Part shown: positions 1 through 8,225 of the stretch, piece by piece
Layout: every line of letters begins with the position of its first letter
How positions within the stretch are numbered: position 1 is the stretch's first letter
From: Mycolicibacterium xanthum
GTDB lineage: Bacteria > Actinomycetota > Actinomycetes > Mycobacteriales > Mycobacteriaceae
Assembly: GCF_019710635.1 (NCBI RefSeq)
Contig: NZ_JAIFZS010000037.1
Span: forward strand, 62,001-126,000
Length of the DNA stretch: 64,000 nucleotides
Reading direction: 5' to 3'
Position numbers and translations under genes: made by a program
The notes under the pieces: model-generated
The model's database searches: none
The model's input: the letters and a program-made list of their open reading frames with translations, nothing else
Told to the model about the DNA's origin: nothing

Positions 1-26
1 TCGACGGCGACGTGCTGCGCAGACAT
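1..26 (-). CDS. 5' end of a gene leaving the window
   Basis: An ATG on the minus strand at 26 opens a frame (M-S-A-Q-H-V-A-V) that runs off the left edge. It lies two bases after the stop of the membrane-protein gene at 29-736, which is typical of a co-transcribed next gene. Only eight codons are visible, so no function can be given and the start could be spurious. Confidence 0.35.
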
Positions 27-28
27 CG

Positions 29-736
29 TCACGCCGCCACCCGGTGCTCGACTCGCTGCGCATGAATGACCCGGCCGACCACGGCGGCGGTGACCAGGAT
101 CCAGACGGCGATCGCGACGTTCTTGACCCAGAACGAGAGCAGGCCGTCCCACGCGAACGGCCCGCTCTTCGCCAGTGCGGTGAAGGCCGCCGGCATCAAT
201 GCGATGGCGATGAGAATGTTGAAGTGCGCGAACCACCTCGGTAGCACGGGCTTGGCCGGCTCATCCCAGTGGATCGCCAAGGCGACCAACAGACACTGGG
301 CGATGAGGTACGGAACCAGGGTGGTGAACGAGACCCATGCCAGATCGTTGTACATCTGCGTGAGCTCCGGCGCCCGTTCCGGCCGGAAGGCGGCCAGCAG
401 CCAGAAGATGTTGGCGATCAGGAAGATGGCGGGTGGCCCTCCGGCACAGGCGATCAGGCTGTAGGTCAGGATCGGCGTACGGTGGGCCATCCGGTGCACC
501 TGGGTCGCCAACATCATCACGACGGGGATCAGGCCGACGCAGATCCAATTGAACAGGATCATGCTGTAGCGGATCCGTGCGGTCTCGTCGCGATAGAACG
601 CGGCGACCTCGTCCGCCGACATGTTCGGCGACATCGGATGGACGAAGCCCGGAAACAGGAAGAACGCGGAGATCCAGATGACTGCCAGCACGGGCAGTGT
701 CCAGAACAGGATCAACTCACCATCAGGTCGTCTCAT
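29..736 (-). CDS. Multi-pass membrane protein of unknown function (235 aa)
   Basis: The product is a hydrophobic protein with about six to seven predicted membrane segments. They include an N-terminal helix rich in Trp/Ile/Phe after a short basic start (MRRPDGE) and a C-terminal pair near residues 185-225. I do not recognise a named family. The frame is open further upstream, but the ATG at 736 is chosen because a GAAGAGG Shine-Dalgarno lies just before it and the extension would overlap the operator region. The gene is divergent from a TetR regulator with two palindromes in between, so it is probably the TetR target. Confidence 0.75.
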   Translation of the reverse strand: MRRPDGELILFWTLPVLAVIWISAFFLFPGFVHPMSPNMSADEVAAFYRDETARIRYSMILFNWICVGLIPVVMMLATQVHRMAHRTPILTYSLIACAGGPPAIFLIANIFWLLAAFRPERAPELTQMYNDLAWVSFTTLVPYLIAQCLLVALAIHWDEPAKPVLPRWFAHFNILIAIALMPAAFTALAKSGPFAWDGLLSFWVKNVAIAVWILVTAAVVGRVIHAQRVEHRVAA

Positions 737-761
737 CGTCGCGCCTCTTCGTCGAGCCGTG

Positions 762-777
762 GTTGCCGATCGGCAAC
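762..777. promoter_or_regulatory. Perfect 16-bp palindrome, candidate TetR operator O1
   Basis: The sequence GTTGCCGATCGGCAAC is identical to its reverse complement. It lies between the divergent membrane-protein and TetR genes, 26 bp upstream of the ATG at 736. A near-identical copy follows 23 bp downstream (centre to centre), as is common for autoregulated TetR pairs. Confidence 0.8.
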
Positions 778-784
778 TTGGACG

Positions 785-800
785 GTAGCCGATCGGCAAC
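785..800. promoter_or_regulatory. Near-perfect palindrome, candidate TetR operator O2
   Basis: The sequence GTAGCCGATCGGCAAC matches operator O1 at 15 of 16 positions. It ends 23 bp before the GTG start of the TetR gene, so occupancy would block TetR transcription. Confidence 0.75.
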
Positions 801-823
801 CAGGCGGTCAATCATCGGCTAGC

Positions 824-1462
824 GTGGCGGCTGTGACGAGGACCCAACCCAGGACCCAACCGAGGTTCAGCGCGATCCAGCGCACCGCGGCGCAGACCCG
901 GGTCCTCGACGCGGCCCTGAAGCTGATCGCCGAACACGGTGTCAGCGGGACCTCGTTGCAGATGATCGCCGACGCGATGAACGTGACCAAGGCCGCGGTG
1001 TACCGCCAGTTCAGGACCAAGGAAGAGATCGTCATCGCGATCACCGAGCGGGAGATGGCCACGCTGGAGGATGCGGTGGAGGCCGCCGAGGCCGAAGGGC
1101 ACCCGGTGCGGGCCCGCGAGGTTCTGCTGCAGCGGATGATCGACCAGGCCATCGAGCGTCGAGGGGTGGTCAGCGTGCTGCAGTTCGATCCGGTGATCAT
1201 TCGGCTGCAGGCCGAACACGAACCCTTTCAGCGCTTCATCGAGCGACTCTACGCCGCGCTGCTCGGCACGGAAGCCGGGGTCGAAGCGCGCTTCCACGCG
1301 GCGATGCTGTCGAGCGCGATCAGCGTCGCGGTCATGCATCCGCTGGTCGCCGACCTCGACGCTGACACGCTGCGCTCGCAACTGAACGCGATGACCCGAC
1401 GGATGCTGGATCTACCGGCTCAGGAGTCGGTGGGGACGACGAGCCGCTCGGCCGCCGTGTAG
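824..1462 (+). CDS. TetR/AcrR family transcriptional regulator (212 aa)
   Basis: The N-terminal TetR helix-turn-helix is clear at roughly residues 20-70, with TSLQMIADAMNVTKAAVY followed by the usual F-x-x-K-E-E. The C-terminal ligand domain is divergent. The frame is open far upstream, but those residues are antisense to the membrane-protein gene, so the start is placed at the GTG at 824, with another in-frame GTG at 833. Two palindromes upstream suggest autoregulation and control of the divergent membrane protein. The 3' end overlaps the convergent meaB gene by 43 bp. The effector is unknown. Confidence 0.88.
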   Translation: MAAVTRTQPRTQPRFSAIQRTAAQTRVLDAALKLIAEHGVSGTSLQMIADAMNVTKAAVYRQFRTKEEIVIAITEREMATLEDAVEAAEAEGHPVRAREVLLQRMIDQAIERRGVVSVLQFDPVIIRLQAEHEPFQRFIERLYAALLGTEAGVEARFHAAMLSSAISVAVMHPLVADLDADTLRSQLNAMTRRMLDLPAQESVGTTSRSAAV

Positions 1463-2292
1463 GGATCGTCGCGACCCTCTGCGACGGCTTCGGCCAACCG
1501 CCCGAGATCGGGGTGCTGGCGGAGCAGGCTCTGCGCCAGGGACAGGATCTGTGCGCGCGCCCGCGCGGCCCGTCGGGCGGGGTTGTCCGTGCGGTGATGG
1601 GCCTCGATCGCCGCCACCAGTTCGGCGATGCCGTCCCCTTGGGCGGCAACGAGTTTGAGGATCGGCGCGGCGGTTTCGGCGCGGAGGTCGCGCACGGTCT
1701 GGTCCGCGCCCTCGCGATCGGCCTTGTTCACCGCGACGATGTCGGCGACCTCCAAGAGCCCGGCCTTGGCGGCCTGGACGGCATCGCCGGCGCCCGGGTT
1801 GAGGATCACCACGGTTGGATCGGCCACCGCCGCGATCTCGATCTCGGACTGCCCCACGCCCACGGTCTCGAGGATGACCCGGTCATAGGACAGCGCCGAG
1901 AGCAGCCTGATCGCGGCGGGCACGGCGGCGGCCAGCCCGCCGAGGTGACCCCGGGTCGCCACCGACCGGATCAACACGTCGGGGTCGTTGATGTGGGCAG
2001 CCATCCGGATCCGGTCGCCGAGCAGCGCACCGCCGCTGTACGGCGAAGACGGGTCGACGGCCAGCACCGCCACCCGACTGCCCACAGCGCGGTAGGCGCC
2101 GACCAGCGCACCCACCGTCGTCGACTTCCCGGCACCGGGCGGACCGGTGATCCCGACCACGGCAGCCGGTGTCCCATCCCCCAACACCGCGAGCACCTCG
2201 TCGCGGCGCGGGCTCTCCACCATGCTCAACAGCCGACCGGTGGCGCGTACGGAGCCGCGGCCGGCTGCCGCGAAAAGCTCGTCGATGGTCAC
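1420..2292 (-). CDS. meaB: Methylmalonyl-CoA mutase-associated GTPase MeaB (290 aa)
   Basis: This is a G3E P-loop GTPase of the MeaB/ArgK family. These proteins load adenosylcobalamin into B12-dependent acyl-CoA mutases and protect them. The Walker A motif GITGPPGAGKST is at residues 47-58. The Mg-binding and ETVGVGQSE regions and the NKADREG guanine-specificity motif (NKxD) are present in order. It starts with GTG and lacks a strong Shine-Dalgarno. A cobalamin mutase is encoded about 9 kb away (large subunit 11110-12687, small subunit 10661-11056), so this copy may serve that enzyme rather than, or as well as, the housekeeping methylmalonyl-CoA mutase. The 3' end overlaps the TetR gene. Confidence 0.92.
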   Translation of the reverse strand: MTIDELFAAAGRGSVRATGRLLSMVESPRRDEVLAVLGDGTPAAVVGITGPPGAGKSTTVGALVGAYRAVGSRVAVLAVDPSSPYSGGALLGDRIRMAAHINDPDVLIRSVATRGHLGGLAAAVPAAIRLLSALSYDRVILETVGVGQSEIEIAAVADPTVVILNPGAGDAVQAAKAGLLEVADIVAVNKADREGADQTVRDLRAETAAPILKLVAAQGDGIAELVAAIEAHHRTDNPARRAARARAQILSLAQSLLRQHPDLGRLAEAVAEGRDDPYTAAERLVVPTDS

Positions 2293-2347
2293 CTGACTCA
2301 GAGTACGCAGCCGATTTCCCTCAGTGCGAACGGTTCCTTCCCTTCAT

Positions 2348-2362
2348 GAGAATGCTATTCTC
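2348..2362. promoter_or_regulatory. GAGAAT-N3-ATTCTC operator upstream of the SDR pair
   Basis: GAGAATGCTATTCTC is an inverted repeat with 6-bp arms and a 3-bp spacer. It lies 36 bp upstream of the ATG of the first SDR. The same arms occur at 8176-8190 and degenerate versions at 12714 and 12823, all in promoter regions of the same catabolic island. The cognate regulator is not identified. Confidence 0.75.
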
Positions 2363-2398
2363 CAAGATTGAGAGTGATCGTTTCAAGGAGGATTCACT

Positions 2399-3163
2399 AT
2401 GCAGATCACCGGTAGTTCGGCTCTGGTCGTCGGCGGCGCGGGCGGGCTGGGCGAGGCCACCGTCCGCCGCCTGCACAACGCAGGCGCCAAGGTCGTCGTC
2501 GCCGACATGGCCGATGACAAGGGCAAGGCGCTCGAGTCCGAACTCGGGGTGCATTACGTACGGACCGACGCCACGTCCGAGGAGTCTGTCCAGGCGGCGA
2601 TCGCCGAGGCCGAATCGCTTGCTCCGCTGCGTATCTCCGTCGACACCCACGGCGGCCCGGCCAGCGGCGGCCGGCTCGTCGGCAAGGACGGCTCGCCGCT
2701 GGACCTCGACGGGTTCAAGACGACCATCGAGTTCTACCTGACCGCGGTGTTCAACATCATGCGGCTGTCGGCTGCGGCGATCGCGAAGACCGAGCCGCTC
2801 GACGAGGGCGCCCGCGGGGTCATCATCAACACCGCATCGATCGCTGGTTACGAGGGGCAGATCGGCCAGCTGCCGTACGCGGCCGCCAAGGGCGGGGTGC
2901 TGGGCATGACCCTGGTCGCGGCGCGCGATCTGTCCCCACTCGGTATCCGCGTGGTCACGATCGCCCCCGGCACGATCAACACCCCGGCCTACGGCAAAGC
3001 CGCCGATCAGCTCGAGCAGTACTGGGCTCCGCAGGTGCCGTTCCCCAAGCGGATGGGCCGCTCGACGGAGTACGCACAACTCGCCCAGAGCATCATCGAG
3101 AACGACTACCTCAACGGCGAGATCATCCGCCTCGACGGGGCGCTGCGGTTCCCGCCGAGGTGA
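2399..3163 (+). CDS. SDR family dehydrogenase, 3-hydroxyacyl-CoA dehydrogenase-like (254 aa)
   Basis: This is a classical short-chain dehydrogenase. The Rossmann glycine motif GGAGGLG is at 12-18, acidic Asp36 at the end of beta-2 suggests NAD(H), and the catalytic Ser147, Tyr160 and Lys164 are in place. The overall layout resembles HSD17B10-type 3-hydroxyacyl-CoA dehydrogenases (PYAAAKGGVLGMTL, then RVVTIAPGTINTP). An AAGGAGG Shine-Dalgarno precedes the ATG. It is the first gene of a two-gene operon, and its TGA overlaps the GTG of the next SDR. A palindromic operator lies upstream. A role in beta-oxidation-like steps of the island is inferred. Confidence 0.85.
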   Translation: MQITGSSALVVGGAGGLGEATVRRLHNAGAKVVVADMADDKGKALESELGVHYVRTDATSEESVQAAIAEAESLAPLRISVDTHGGPASGGRLVGKDGSPLDLDGFKTTIEFYLTAVFNIMRLSAAAIAKTEPLDEGARGVIINTASIAGYEGQIGQLPYAAAKGGVLGMTLVAARDLSPLGIRVVTIAPGTINTPAYGKAADQLEQYWAPQVPFPKRMGRSTEYAQLAQSIIENDYLNGEIIRLDGALRFPPR

Positions 3164-3906
3164 GTGGGCCGCTGGCGGGCAAAGTCGCCTTCGTCGCCGG
3201 GGCCAGCCGCGGGATCGGCGCGACCGTCGCGGCCGCCCTGGCCGGTGCCGGAGCGGCCGTCGCGGTGGCGGCACGCACCGAACAGCCGGGTAAGCTGCCC
3301 GGCACCATCGGATCCGTCGCCGCGGGCATCACCGCAGCCGGCGGGCGCGCGCTGCCGGTGAACTGCGACGTCACCAGCGAGGAGTCCGTCGAAACCGCCG
3401 TGGCCGCAACGGTCGAGGAGTTCGGCGGCATCGACATCCTGGTCGCCAATGCCGGGGTGATGTGGCTGGGCCCCATCGAGACCACGCCGCTCAAGCGCTG
3501 GAAGCTGTGTCTCGACGTCAACACCACGGGCGTCTTCCTGGTCACCAAGGCCGTGATCCCGCATGTTCGCGCCCGCGGCGGCGGCTCGTTGATCGCCGTG
3601 ACGACCACCGGTGTCACGATGACCGACCAGGGCGCGAACGCCTACTGGGTGTCCAAGGCCGCAGCCGAGCGGCTGTATCTCGGGTTGGCCAGCGATCTGA
3701 AACCGGACAACATCGCGGTCAACTGCCTGAGCCCGTCGCGGGTGGTGCTGACCGAGGGCTGGCAGGCCGGCGGGGCCGGGATGCAGATCCCGCCCGAGAT
3801 GGTCGAGCCGCCCGAGGCGATGGCCAACGCCGCGGTGTTTCTGGCCCAGCAGGACGCCAGCGGGATCACCGGCACCATTCAGCGCTCAGAGGACCTCAGC
3901 CTCTGA
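3160..3906 (+). CDS. SDR family oxidoreductase (248 aa)
   Basis: This is a second short-chain dehydrogenase, translationally coupled to the first through a GTGA overlap. The cofactor motif GASRGIG is at 14-20, with an Arg after beta-2 (AART) that favours NADP(H), then NAG near 97 and Tyr162-x3-Lys166. The catalytic Ser position falls in an AVTTTG stretch, so Thr appears to replace Ser. The layout is similar to the third SDR at 12862-13713, including a PKLPG-like insert after beta-2. It probably reduces or oxidises a different intermediate from its partner. The substrate is not deducible. Confidence 0.82.
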   Translation: MSGPLAGKVAFVAGASRGIGATVAAALAGAGAAVAVAARTEQPGKLPGTIGSVAAGITAAGGRALPVNCDVTSEESVETAVAATVEEFGGIDILVANAGVMWLGPIETTPLKRWKLCLDVNTTGVFLVTKAVIPHVRARGGGSLIAVTTTGVTMTDQGANAYWVSKAAAERLYLGLASDLKPDNIAVNCLSPSRVVLTEGWQAGGAGMQIPPEMVEPPEAMANAAVFLAQQDASGITGTIQRSEDLSL

Positions 3907-4035
3907 CCGCCTCTGACCGCGAGCGCGCATAGGCACGCAGACACGCCGCCGGCGCCGGCAATCCACGCCCTTTCGTCGGCGGCGAGCGCGCACTTGCGTA
4001 CGCGACACACCGCGCGCGGTCGCACAGACACGCGC
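3899..4035. repeat. Intergenic repetitive GC-rich sequence between convergent genes
   Basis: The gap between the convergent SDR and crotonase genes begins with a tandem 10-bp duplication (CCTCTGACCG twice, 3899-3918). It then holds two copies of a GCGAGCGCGCA-led unit at about 3918 and 3985, each followed by ACGC/ACAC-rich sequence. Repeats of this style recur in mycobacterial intergenic DNA. It may act as a bidirectional transcription end. No gene is seen in it. Confidence 0.4.
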
Positions 4036-4054
4036 GCCGAACGGCCGGAACGGC

Positions 4055-4819
4055 TCAGCCCTTGGCGATCAGGCCGTCGACGATCTTGTTGAAGTCCGCC
4101 GTGCCGAAGGACACGTACTCGGCCAGGTTCGCGTAGTCCAGCGAGGCCATCACCGACTTCTCCAACTGAAGGTTCATCAGCCGCTTGGTGGCCTCGACAG
4201 CCTGCTGCGGAAGCTCGAGGAGCTTCTTCGCGCACGCGATCGCCTCGGTGACCGGGTCGGCGACGACGTGGTTGGCCAACCCGAGCTCGACAGCGCGCGG
4301 GGCTTTGATCCGCACACCGGTCAGCGCGAACTCCTTGGCCTGCAACAGGCTGATCTGACTCCCCCACACCAGGGGCCCACCGTCGGCGGCGACCAGGCCG
4401 ATGGAGACATGCGGATCGGCGAAGAACGCGTTCTCGGCGATGTAGACGATGTCGGACAGCGCGGCCAGGCTGCAGCCCAGGCCGACCGCCGGCCCGTTGA
4501 CCGCGGCGACGACAGGGATCCGGCACCGCACCATGCCGATCACTATGTCGCGGCCGTGCTTGATCGTCTTCTGGCGCAGCGCTTCGTCATTGCGCAACTC
4601 GTTGAGGTAGTTGAAGTCACCGCCGGCCGAGAACGCCCGGCCCGCACCGGTGATCACGGCCGCTCGCGCGCCCGCATCCTCGCTGAGCGCATCCCAGATT
4701 CGGGCCAGGCCCACGTGCAGGTTGTCGTTGACCGCATTGAGGTCGTCCGGCCGGTTCAGGGTGATGATGCGCAGCGCACCATCGGCCTGGACGTCGATCT
4801 CATCGGGCATGTCGTACAT
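4055..4819 (-). CDS. Crotonase (enoyl-CoA hydratase/isomerase) family protein with atypical active site (254 aa)
   Basis: The crotonase fold is clear. The first oxyanion-hole segment is AFSAGGDFNYL, the second is AVNGPAVGLGCSLAALSD, then ADPHVSIGLVAADGG. In classical hydratases two Glu residues act, in GCELA and in the PEVxLG segment. Here the equivalents are Ser (GCSLA) and His (DPHVSIG), so it may be an isomerase, hydrolase or other crotonase-fold enzyme. The ATG at 4819 has a GGGAGG Shine-Dalgarno and starts two bases after the stop of the acyl-CoA dehydrogenase. It is the last gene of a four-gene operon starting at 8103. Confidence 0.85.
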   Translation of the reverse strand: MYDMPDEIDVQADGALRIITLNRPDDLNAVNDNLHVGLARIWDALSEDAGARAAVITGAGRAFSAGGDFNYLNELRNDEALRQKTIKHGRDIVIGMVRCRIPVVAAVNGPAVGLGCSLAALSDIVYIAENAFFADPHVSIGLVAADGGPLVWGSQISLLQAKEFALTGVRIKAPRAVELGLANHVVADPVTEAIACAKKLLELPQQAVEATKRLMNLQLEKSVMASLDYANLAEYVSFGTADFNKIVDGLIAKG

Positions 4820-4821
4820 GT

Positions 4822-5919
4822 CTAGCCTCCCAGTCCGAGGATGCGTTGGGCGATGATGTTCTTCTGGATCTGCGACGTTCCGCCCATGACGCTCTGTGAC
4901 CGGCTGTACATGTAGGCGCCGAAGAGCTCCTCGTCGCCGGTGCCGACGGAAGCCAGCGCGGCGTGACCGACCGACTGCTCGACCCAGGTCATCAGCAGCT
5001 TGTCCAGGGAGCCCTGCGGACCGTGCTTGATACCGCCGAGCTGCTCGGACAGCCGCCGGCGCACGTGCAGACGCAACATCTCGGTCTGCACCCACGCCCA
5101 CGCCAACTCCTGCGGCGGCGGACCGTCGACCCGGGAAGCCATCTGCCGCACCGTCTTCCCGTACCTGGCCGAGAAACCGAGGGTCGAGGGCTCGCGCTCA
5201 TGGCTCACCACGGTCATCGCGAGCTTCCAACCATCCCCGGGAGCGCCGATCATGTTGGCCGCGGGCACCCGGGCGCCGTCGAACACCACCTGACCGAACT
5301 CCTTGGTCACTCCGCTGATCATCTTCAGCGGGAACTGCTCGATGCCGGGTTGATGCATGTTCACGATGAATGCCGAGATGCCCTTGTGCTTCGGCACATC
5401 CTTGTCGGTGCGTGCCAGCACCAGGCACCAGTCCGCTACATCGGAGTAGCTGGTCCAGATCTTGTGCCCGTTGATGACGTAAACATCGGGATCGTCGTCG
5501 CTCGGAGTGGCCGTCGTCGTCAACGACGCCAGATCAGATCCGGCGCCCGGCTCCGAGAAGCCCTGGCACCAGCGCTCGGTGCCGTTGATCATCCCGGGCA
5601 GGAAACGCTGGCGCAGTTCTTCGCTGCCGTGATGGCTCAAGCCGACGACGAGGTAACCGAGGCTGGGCCGCGCGGGCGCACCCGCCTTGGCGATCTCCTC
5701 GTCGACGATCACGTCGTAGACCGACGGCAGATCCTGGCCGCCATATTCCTTGGGCCACGAGGTCCCGAAGAACCCTGCTCCGTACAACGCCTGGTGCCAT
5801 TCGCCCTGCTTGGCCCAGTACTCATCACCCGAGGTCGGGAACCGACCCTTCTGCTCGGTCAGCCAGCCGCGCAACCGTTCCCGGAATGCGGCCTCGTCTG
5901 GCGAATCACGAAAGTCCAA
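4822..5919 (-). CDS. Acyl-CoA dehydrogenase, FAD-binding large component (365 aa)
   Basis: This is an acyl-CoA dehydrogenase with the flavin-contact signature [14 protein letters not shown] and GHKIWTSYS in the middle domain, and GGTSQIQKNIIAQRILGLGG at the C-terminus. The usual medium-chain catalytic Glu (Y-E-G-T) is replaced by Gly, as in mycobacterial heteromeric FadE pairs. An alternative base may be the Glu in the QTEMLRLHV helix. The TTG start at 5919 has GGAG nine bases upstream and overlaps the 3' end of the partner gene by 14 bp. Together with 5906-6721 it likely forms an alpha-2/beta-2 enzyme, as known for steroid side-chain FadE pairs. Confidence 0.9.
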   Translation of the reverse strand: MDFRDSPDEAAFRERLRGWLTEQKGRFPTSGDEYWAKQGEWHQALYGAGFFGTSWPKEYGGQDLPSVYDVIVDEEIAKAGAPARPSLGYLVVGLSHHGSEELRQRFLPGMINGTERWCQGFSEPGAGSDLASLTTTATPSDDDPDVYVINGHKIWTSYSDVADWCLVLARTDKDVPKHKGISAFIVNMHQPGIEQFPLKMISGVTKEFGQVVFDGARVPAANMIGAPGDGWKLAMTVVSHEREPSTLGFSARYGKTVRQMASRVDGPPPQELAWAWVQTEMLRLHVRRRLSEQLGGIKHGPQGSLDKLLMTWVEQSVGHAALASVGTGDEELFGAYMYSRSQSVMGGTSQIQKNIIAQRILGLGG

Positions 5920-6721
5920 TGGTCAGCTCCTCCAGCTTGACAGGCCAGGTTTCGGTGGCGGCGAGGACCCGCCGCAGATAGATGTGTGCCAGGCATTCCC
6001 AGGTGTTGCCGATGCCGCCGTGCACCTGGATCGACGTCTCGCACACCGTCATCGCCGCACGCGCACAGTAGATCTTGGCTACCCGGCCCGCCTCGATCGC
6101 TTCCTGCACGGGCAGTTCGTCGACCGCCCACGCGGCGTGCCGCGACACGCTGATCGAGCCCTCGATCAGCGCGAGGCTCTCGGCGAGCAGATGCCCGACC
6201 GCCTGGTAAGACCCGATCGCCGACCCGTATTGCTCACGGACCTTGGCGTACTCGGTGGCCAGCGCGTGGGTGCCCTGTGCCGCCCCGACGATGTCGGCGG
6301 TGCTGGCGGCCAGCGCGAGCGCATACCAGCGACCGGCCTCCTCCTCGGAGAGCTGCGCCAGCTCGGCGGGCGCCTCGACAACGCCGATCAGGCTTCCGGT
6401 GAGGTCGACCGATGCCGGTGCCGCATCACTCCTCTGAACCTGCCCGCCGAGGCGGCGGGCCAGGTCGTCGGCGAGCACCGGCCCCAGGTAGGGCACGTCG
6501 ACCAGGCCACGGGCGAACTCCCCAGCCACGATCGCCACCTCGACGCCGGACGCGCCGTCGGAGCGCAGGGTACGGAAACCCGTGGCGTCCACGGCCTTCT
6601 CCAGCCGCGCCAGCCGCGCCTGCTCACCGAGCTCGGCGACCGAACCCGGTCCCAGGTCGTCGGCGAGGTCCGCCGCGGCGGAACTCAGCAGCTGTTGTTC
6701 TTCGGTCAAACGGACGTCCAC
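5906..6721 (-). CDS. Acyl-CoA dehydrogenase, small partner component (271 aa)
   Basis: This short acyl-CoA dehydrogenase paralogue has the N-terminal helical domain and a C-terminal helical bundle but lacks the [10 protein letters not shown] flavin motif. It keeps the VREQYGSAIGSYQAV segment, in which the Arg contacts flavin across subunits, and a VHGGIGNTWE motif. Small-plus-large pairing is typical of mycobacterial FadE heterotetramers. The start is GTG, overlapping the CoA-ligase 3' end by 16 bp. The N-terminal module of the fused gene at 20284-22512 is the same type in the same order. Confidence 0.88.
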   Translation of the reverse strand: MDVRLTEEQQLLSSAAADLADDLGPGSVAELGEQARLARLEKAVDATGFRTLRSDGASGVEVAIVAGEFARGLVDVPYLGPVLADDLARRLGGQVQRSDAAPASVDLTGSLIGVVEAPAELAQLSEEEAGRWYALALAASTADIVGAAQGTHALATEYAKVREQYGSAIGSYQAVGHLLAESLALIEGSISVSRHAAWAVDELPVQEAIEAGRVAKIYCARAAMTVCETSIQVHGGIGNTWECLAHIYLRRVLAATETWPVKLEELTIGLS

Positions 6722-8103
6722 AGACGCTCCTTCAGCACTCGGCGGAGCACCTTGCCGGAGGGCAGGCGCGGGATCTCGGAAACGACTACCACCCGGCTCG
6801 GCCGCTTGTACGAGGCCAGCCGGTCGGCGACCAACTGGGCGAGTTCGTCGGTGTCCACCGGGACGGAAGCGGTCACCGCGGCGACGATGGCCTCCCCATC
6901 GGTGCCGGCGGGCACCCCGAACACCGCGCAGTCGTCTACGGCGGGGTGCCCGTGCAGCACCGCCTCCACCTCGGCGGGCGCCACCTGGAATCCGCGGACC
7001 TTGATCATCTCCTTGGCGCGGTCGGTGATGCGCAGCCAGCCGTCGGCGTCGAGGGTGCCGACGTCACCGGTGCGGTACCACCCGTCGGCGAACGCCCCGG
7101 CGGTGTACTCGTCGGGCAGGTACCCGGCCATCGCCGCATCGGAACGCACCTGGATCTCGCCCTCCGCGTCCGGCCCGACCGGTTCGCCGGTGTCGAGCGA
7201 GACGATCCGCACGCTCACCCCGGACACCGCGCGACCGACGGTGTCCAGCCGTGGGTGATCCAGGTCGTTGCACGAGATCACCGGTAGCTCGCTGGCGCCG
7301 TAGGCGGTCACCCAGCGCACCCCGGTGCGGGCGGTCACGGCCTCGGCGACGCTCTGGGTCACCGGCGTGGCGCACCACATGATGTAGCGCAGCGAGGACA
7401 GGTCGTGGTCCTCCAGCCGGGGATGCGCCGAGAGCGCCAACGCGATGGGCGCCACCGCCATCTCGACCGTGACGCGGTCCGATGCGATGTGGGCGAGCAT
7501 CGAGTCGATGTCGAAGCGTCGGTGCAGCCGGATCCACGCGCCGGTGTCGAGCGCGGTGACGATGTTGAGCAGCCCCAGGATGTGCGACGGCGGGGTCATG
7601 ATCTGCATGCGGTCTGCATCGGTCAGCCCCAGCGCGTCACGCCAGTGCCCCACCGCAGCGGCCAGCGAGGCATGCGTGTGCCGAACCGCCTTGGGCATAC
7701 CGGTCGTTCCCGAGCTGAACACCAGCACCGCGTCATCGGCGGGATCCGGCCCTGCGAAGGTGTCTTGCGCCGGCGCCGGCGCCTCGTCGAGGTGCAGCAT
7801 CGGCATCAGCCCGGCGAGCACCGGATGGTCGCCGACGGCATGGGTCGGAGCGGTCAGGGTCAGCGCGTGGTCGACCTCGGTCCTCTTCCAGGCCGGGCTC
7901 AGCAGCACCGCCGCCGCCCCCAGCGACCAGATCGCGCGGACGGCGACGACGAACTCGGGCCGGTTCGACGACATCAGCGCTACGCGCGAACCGCGGCGCA
8001 CGCCGCGCCGCTGCAGCTCGGCTGCCATACCGGCGGCGAGTGCATCCAGGTCGGCCAGACTGAACTGGCGGTCCTCGAAGGCGAGCGCCATGCGGTCACT
8101 CAC
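6706..8103 (-). CDS. Acyl-CoA synthetase (AMP-forming), FadD/ANL family (465 aa)
   Basis: This ATP-dependent acid:CoA ligase carries the P-loop VFSSGTTGMPKAVRHTH near residue 130, TAYGASELP (A5), WYRTGDVG (A7), ITDRAKEMIKVRGFQVAP (A8 hinge) and the A10 lysine in LPSGKVLRR. At 465 aa it is shorter than the usual 500-550 aa, with a reduced N-terminus. The GTG start at 8103 has GGAAGGGG upstream. It heads the operon FadD, FadE-small, FadE-large, crotonase, and is divergent from the ferredoxin across the 8176-8190 operator. It presumably activates the acid that enters the island pathway. Confidence 0.9.
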   Translation of the reverse strand: MSDRMALAFEDRQFSLADLDALAAGMAAELQRRGVRRGSRVALMSSNRPEFVVAVRAIWSLGAAAVLLSPAWKRTEVDHALTLTAPTHAVGDHPVLAGLMPMLHLDEAPAPAQDTFAGPDPADDAVLVFSSGTTGMPKAVRHTHASLAAAVGHWRDALGLTDADRMQIMTPPSHILGLLNIVTALDTGAWIRLHRRFDIDSMLAHIASDRVTVEMAVAPIALALSAHPRLEDHDLSSLRYIMWCATPVTQSVAEAVTARTGVRWVTAYGASELPVISCNDLDHPRLDTVGRAVSGVSVRIVSLDTGEPVGPDAEGEIQVRSDAAMAGYLPDEYTAGAFADGWYRTGDVGTLDADGWLRITDRAKEMIKVRGFQVAPAEVEAVLHGHPAVDDCAVFGVPAGTDGEAIVAAVTASVPVDTDELAQLVADRLASYKRPSRVVVVSEIPRLPSGKVLRRVLKERLWTSV

Positions 8104-8175
8104 GTCGCGCGCGCCCCTTCCAGCTAGCGGTGATAACGATGGGCAGTGATTGCGAGAAGATTACCGTTTGTCAGC

Positions 8176-8190
8176 GAGAATAGTATTCTC
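8176..8190. promoter_or_regulatory. GAGAAT-N3-ATTCTC operator between ligase operon and ferredoxin
   Basis: GAGAATAGTATTCTC has the same 6-bp inverted arms as the site at 2348-2362, differing only in the 3-bp spacer. It lies 35 bp before the ferredoxin ATG (8226) and 72 bp before the ligase GTG (8103), so one site could control both divergent units. Confidence 0.78.
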
Positions 8191-8225
8191 CTATTATCAG
8201 AATGACAATGTCGAGAGAGGGTTGT

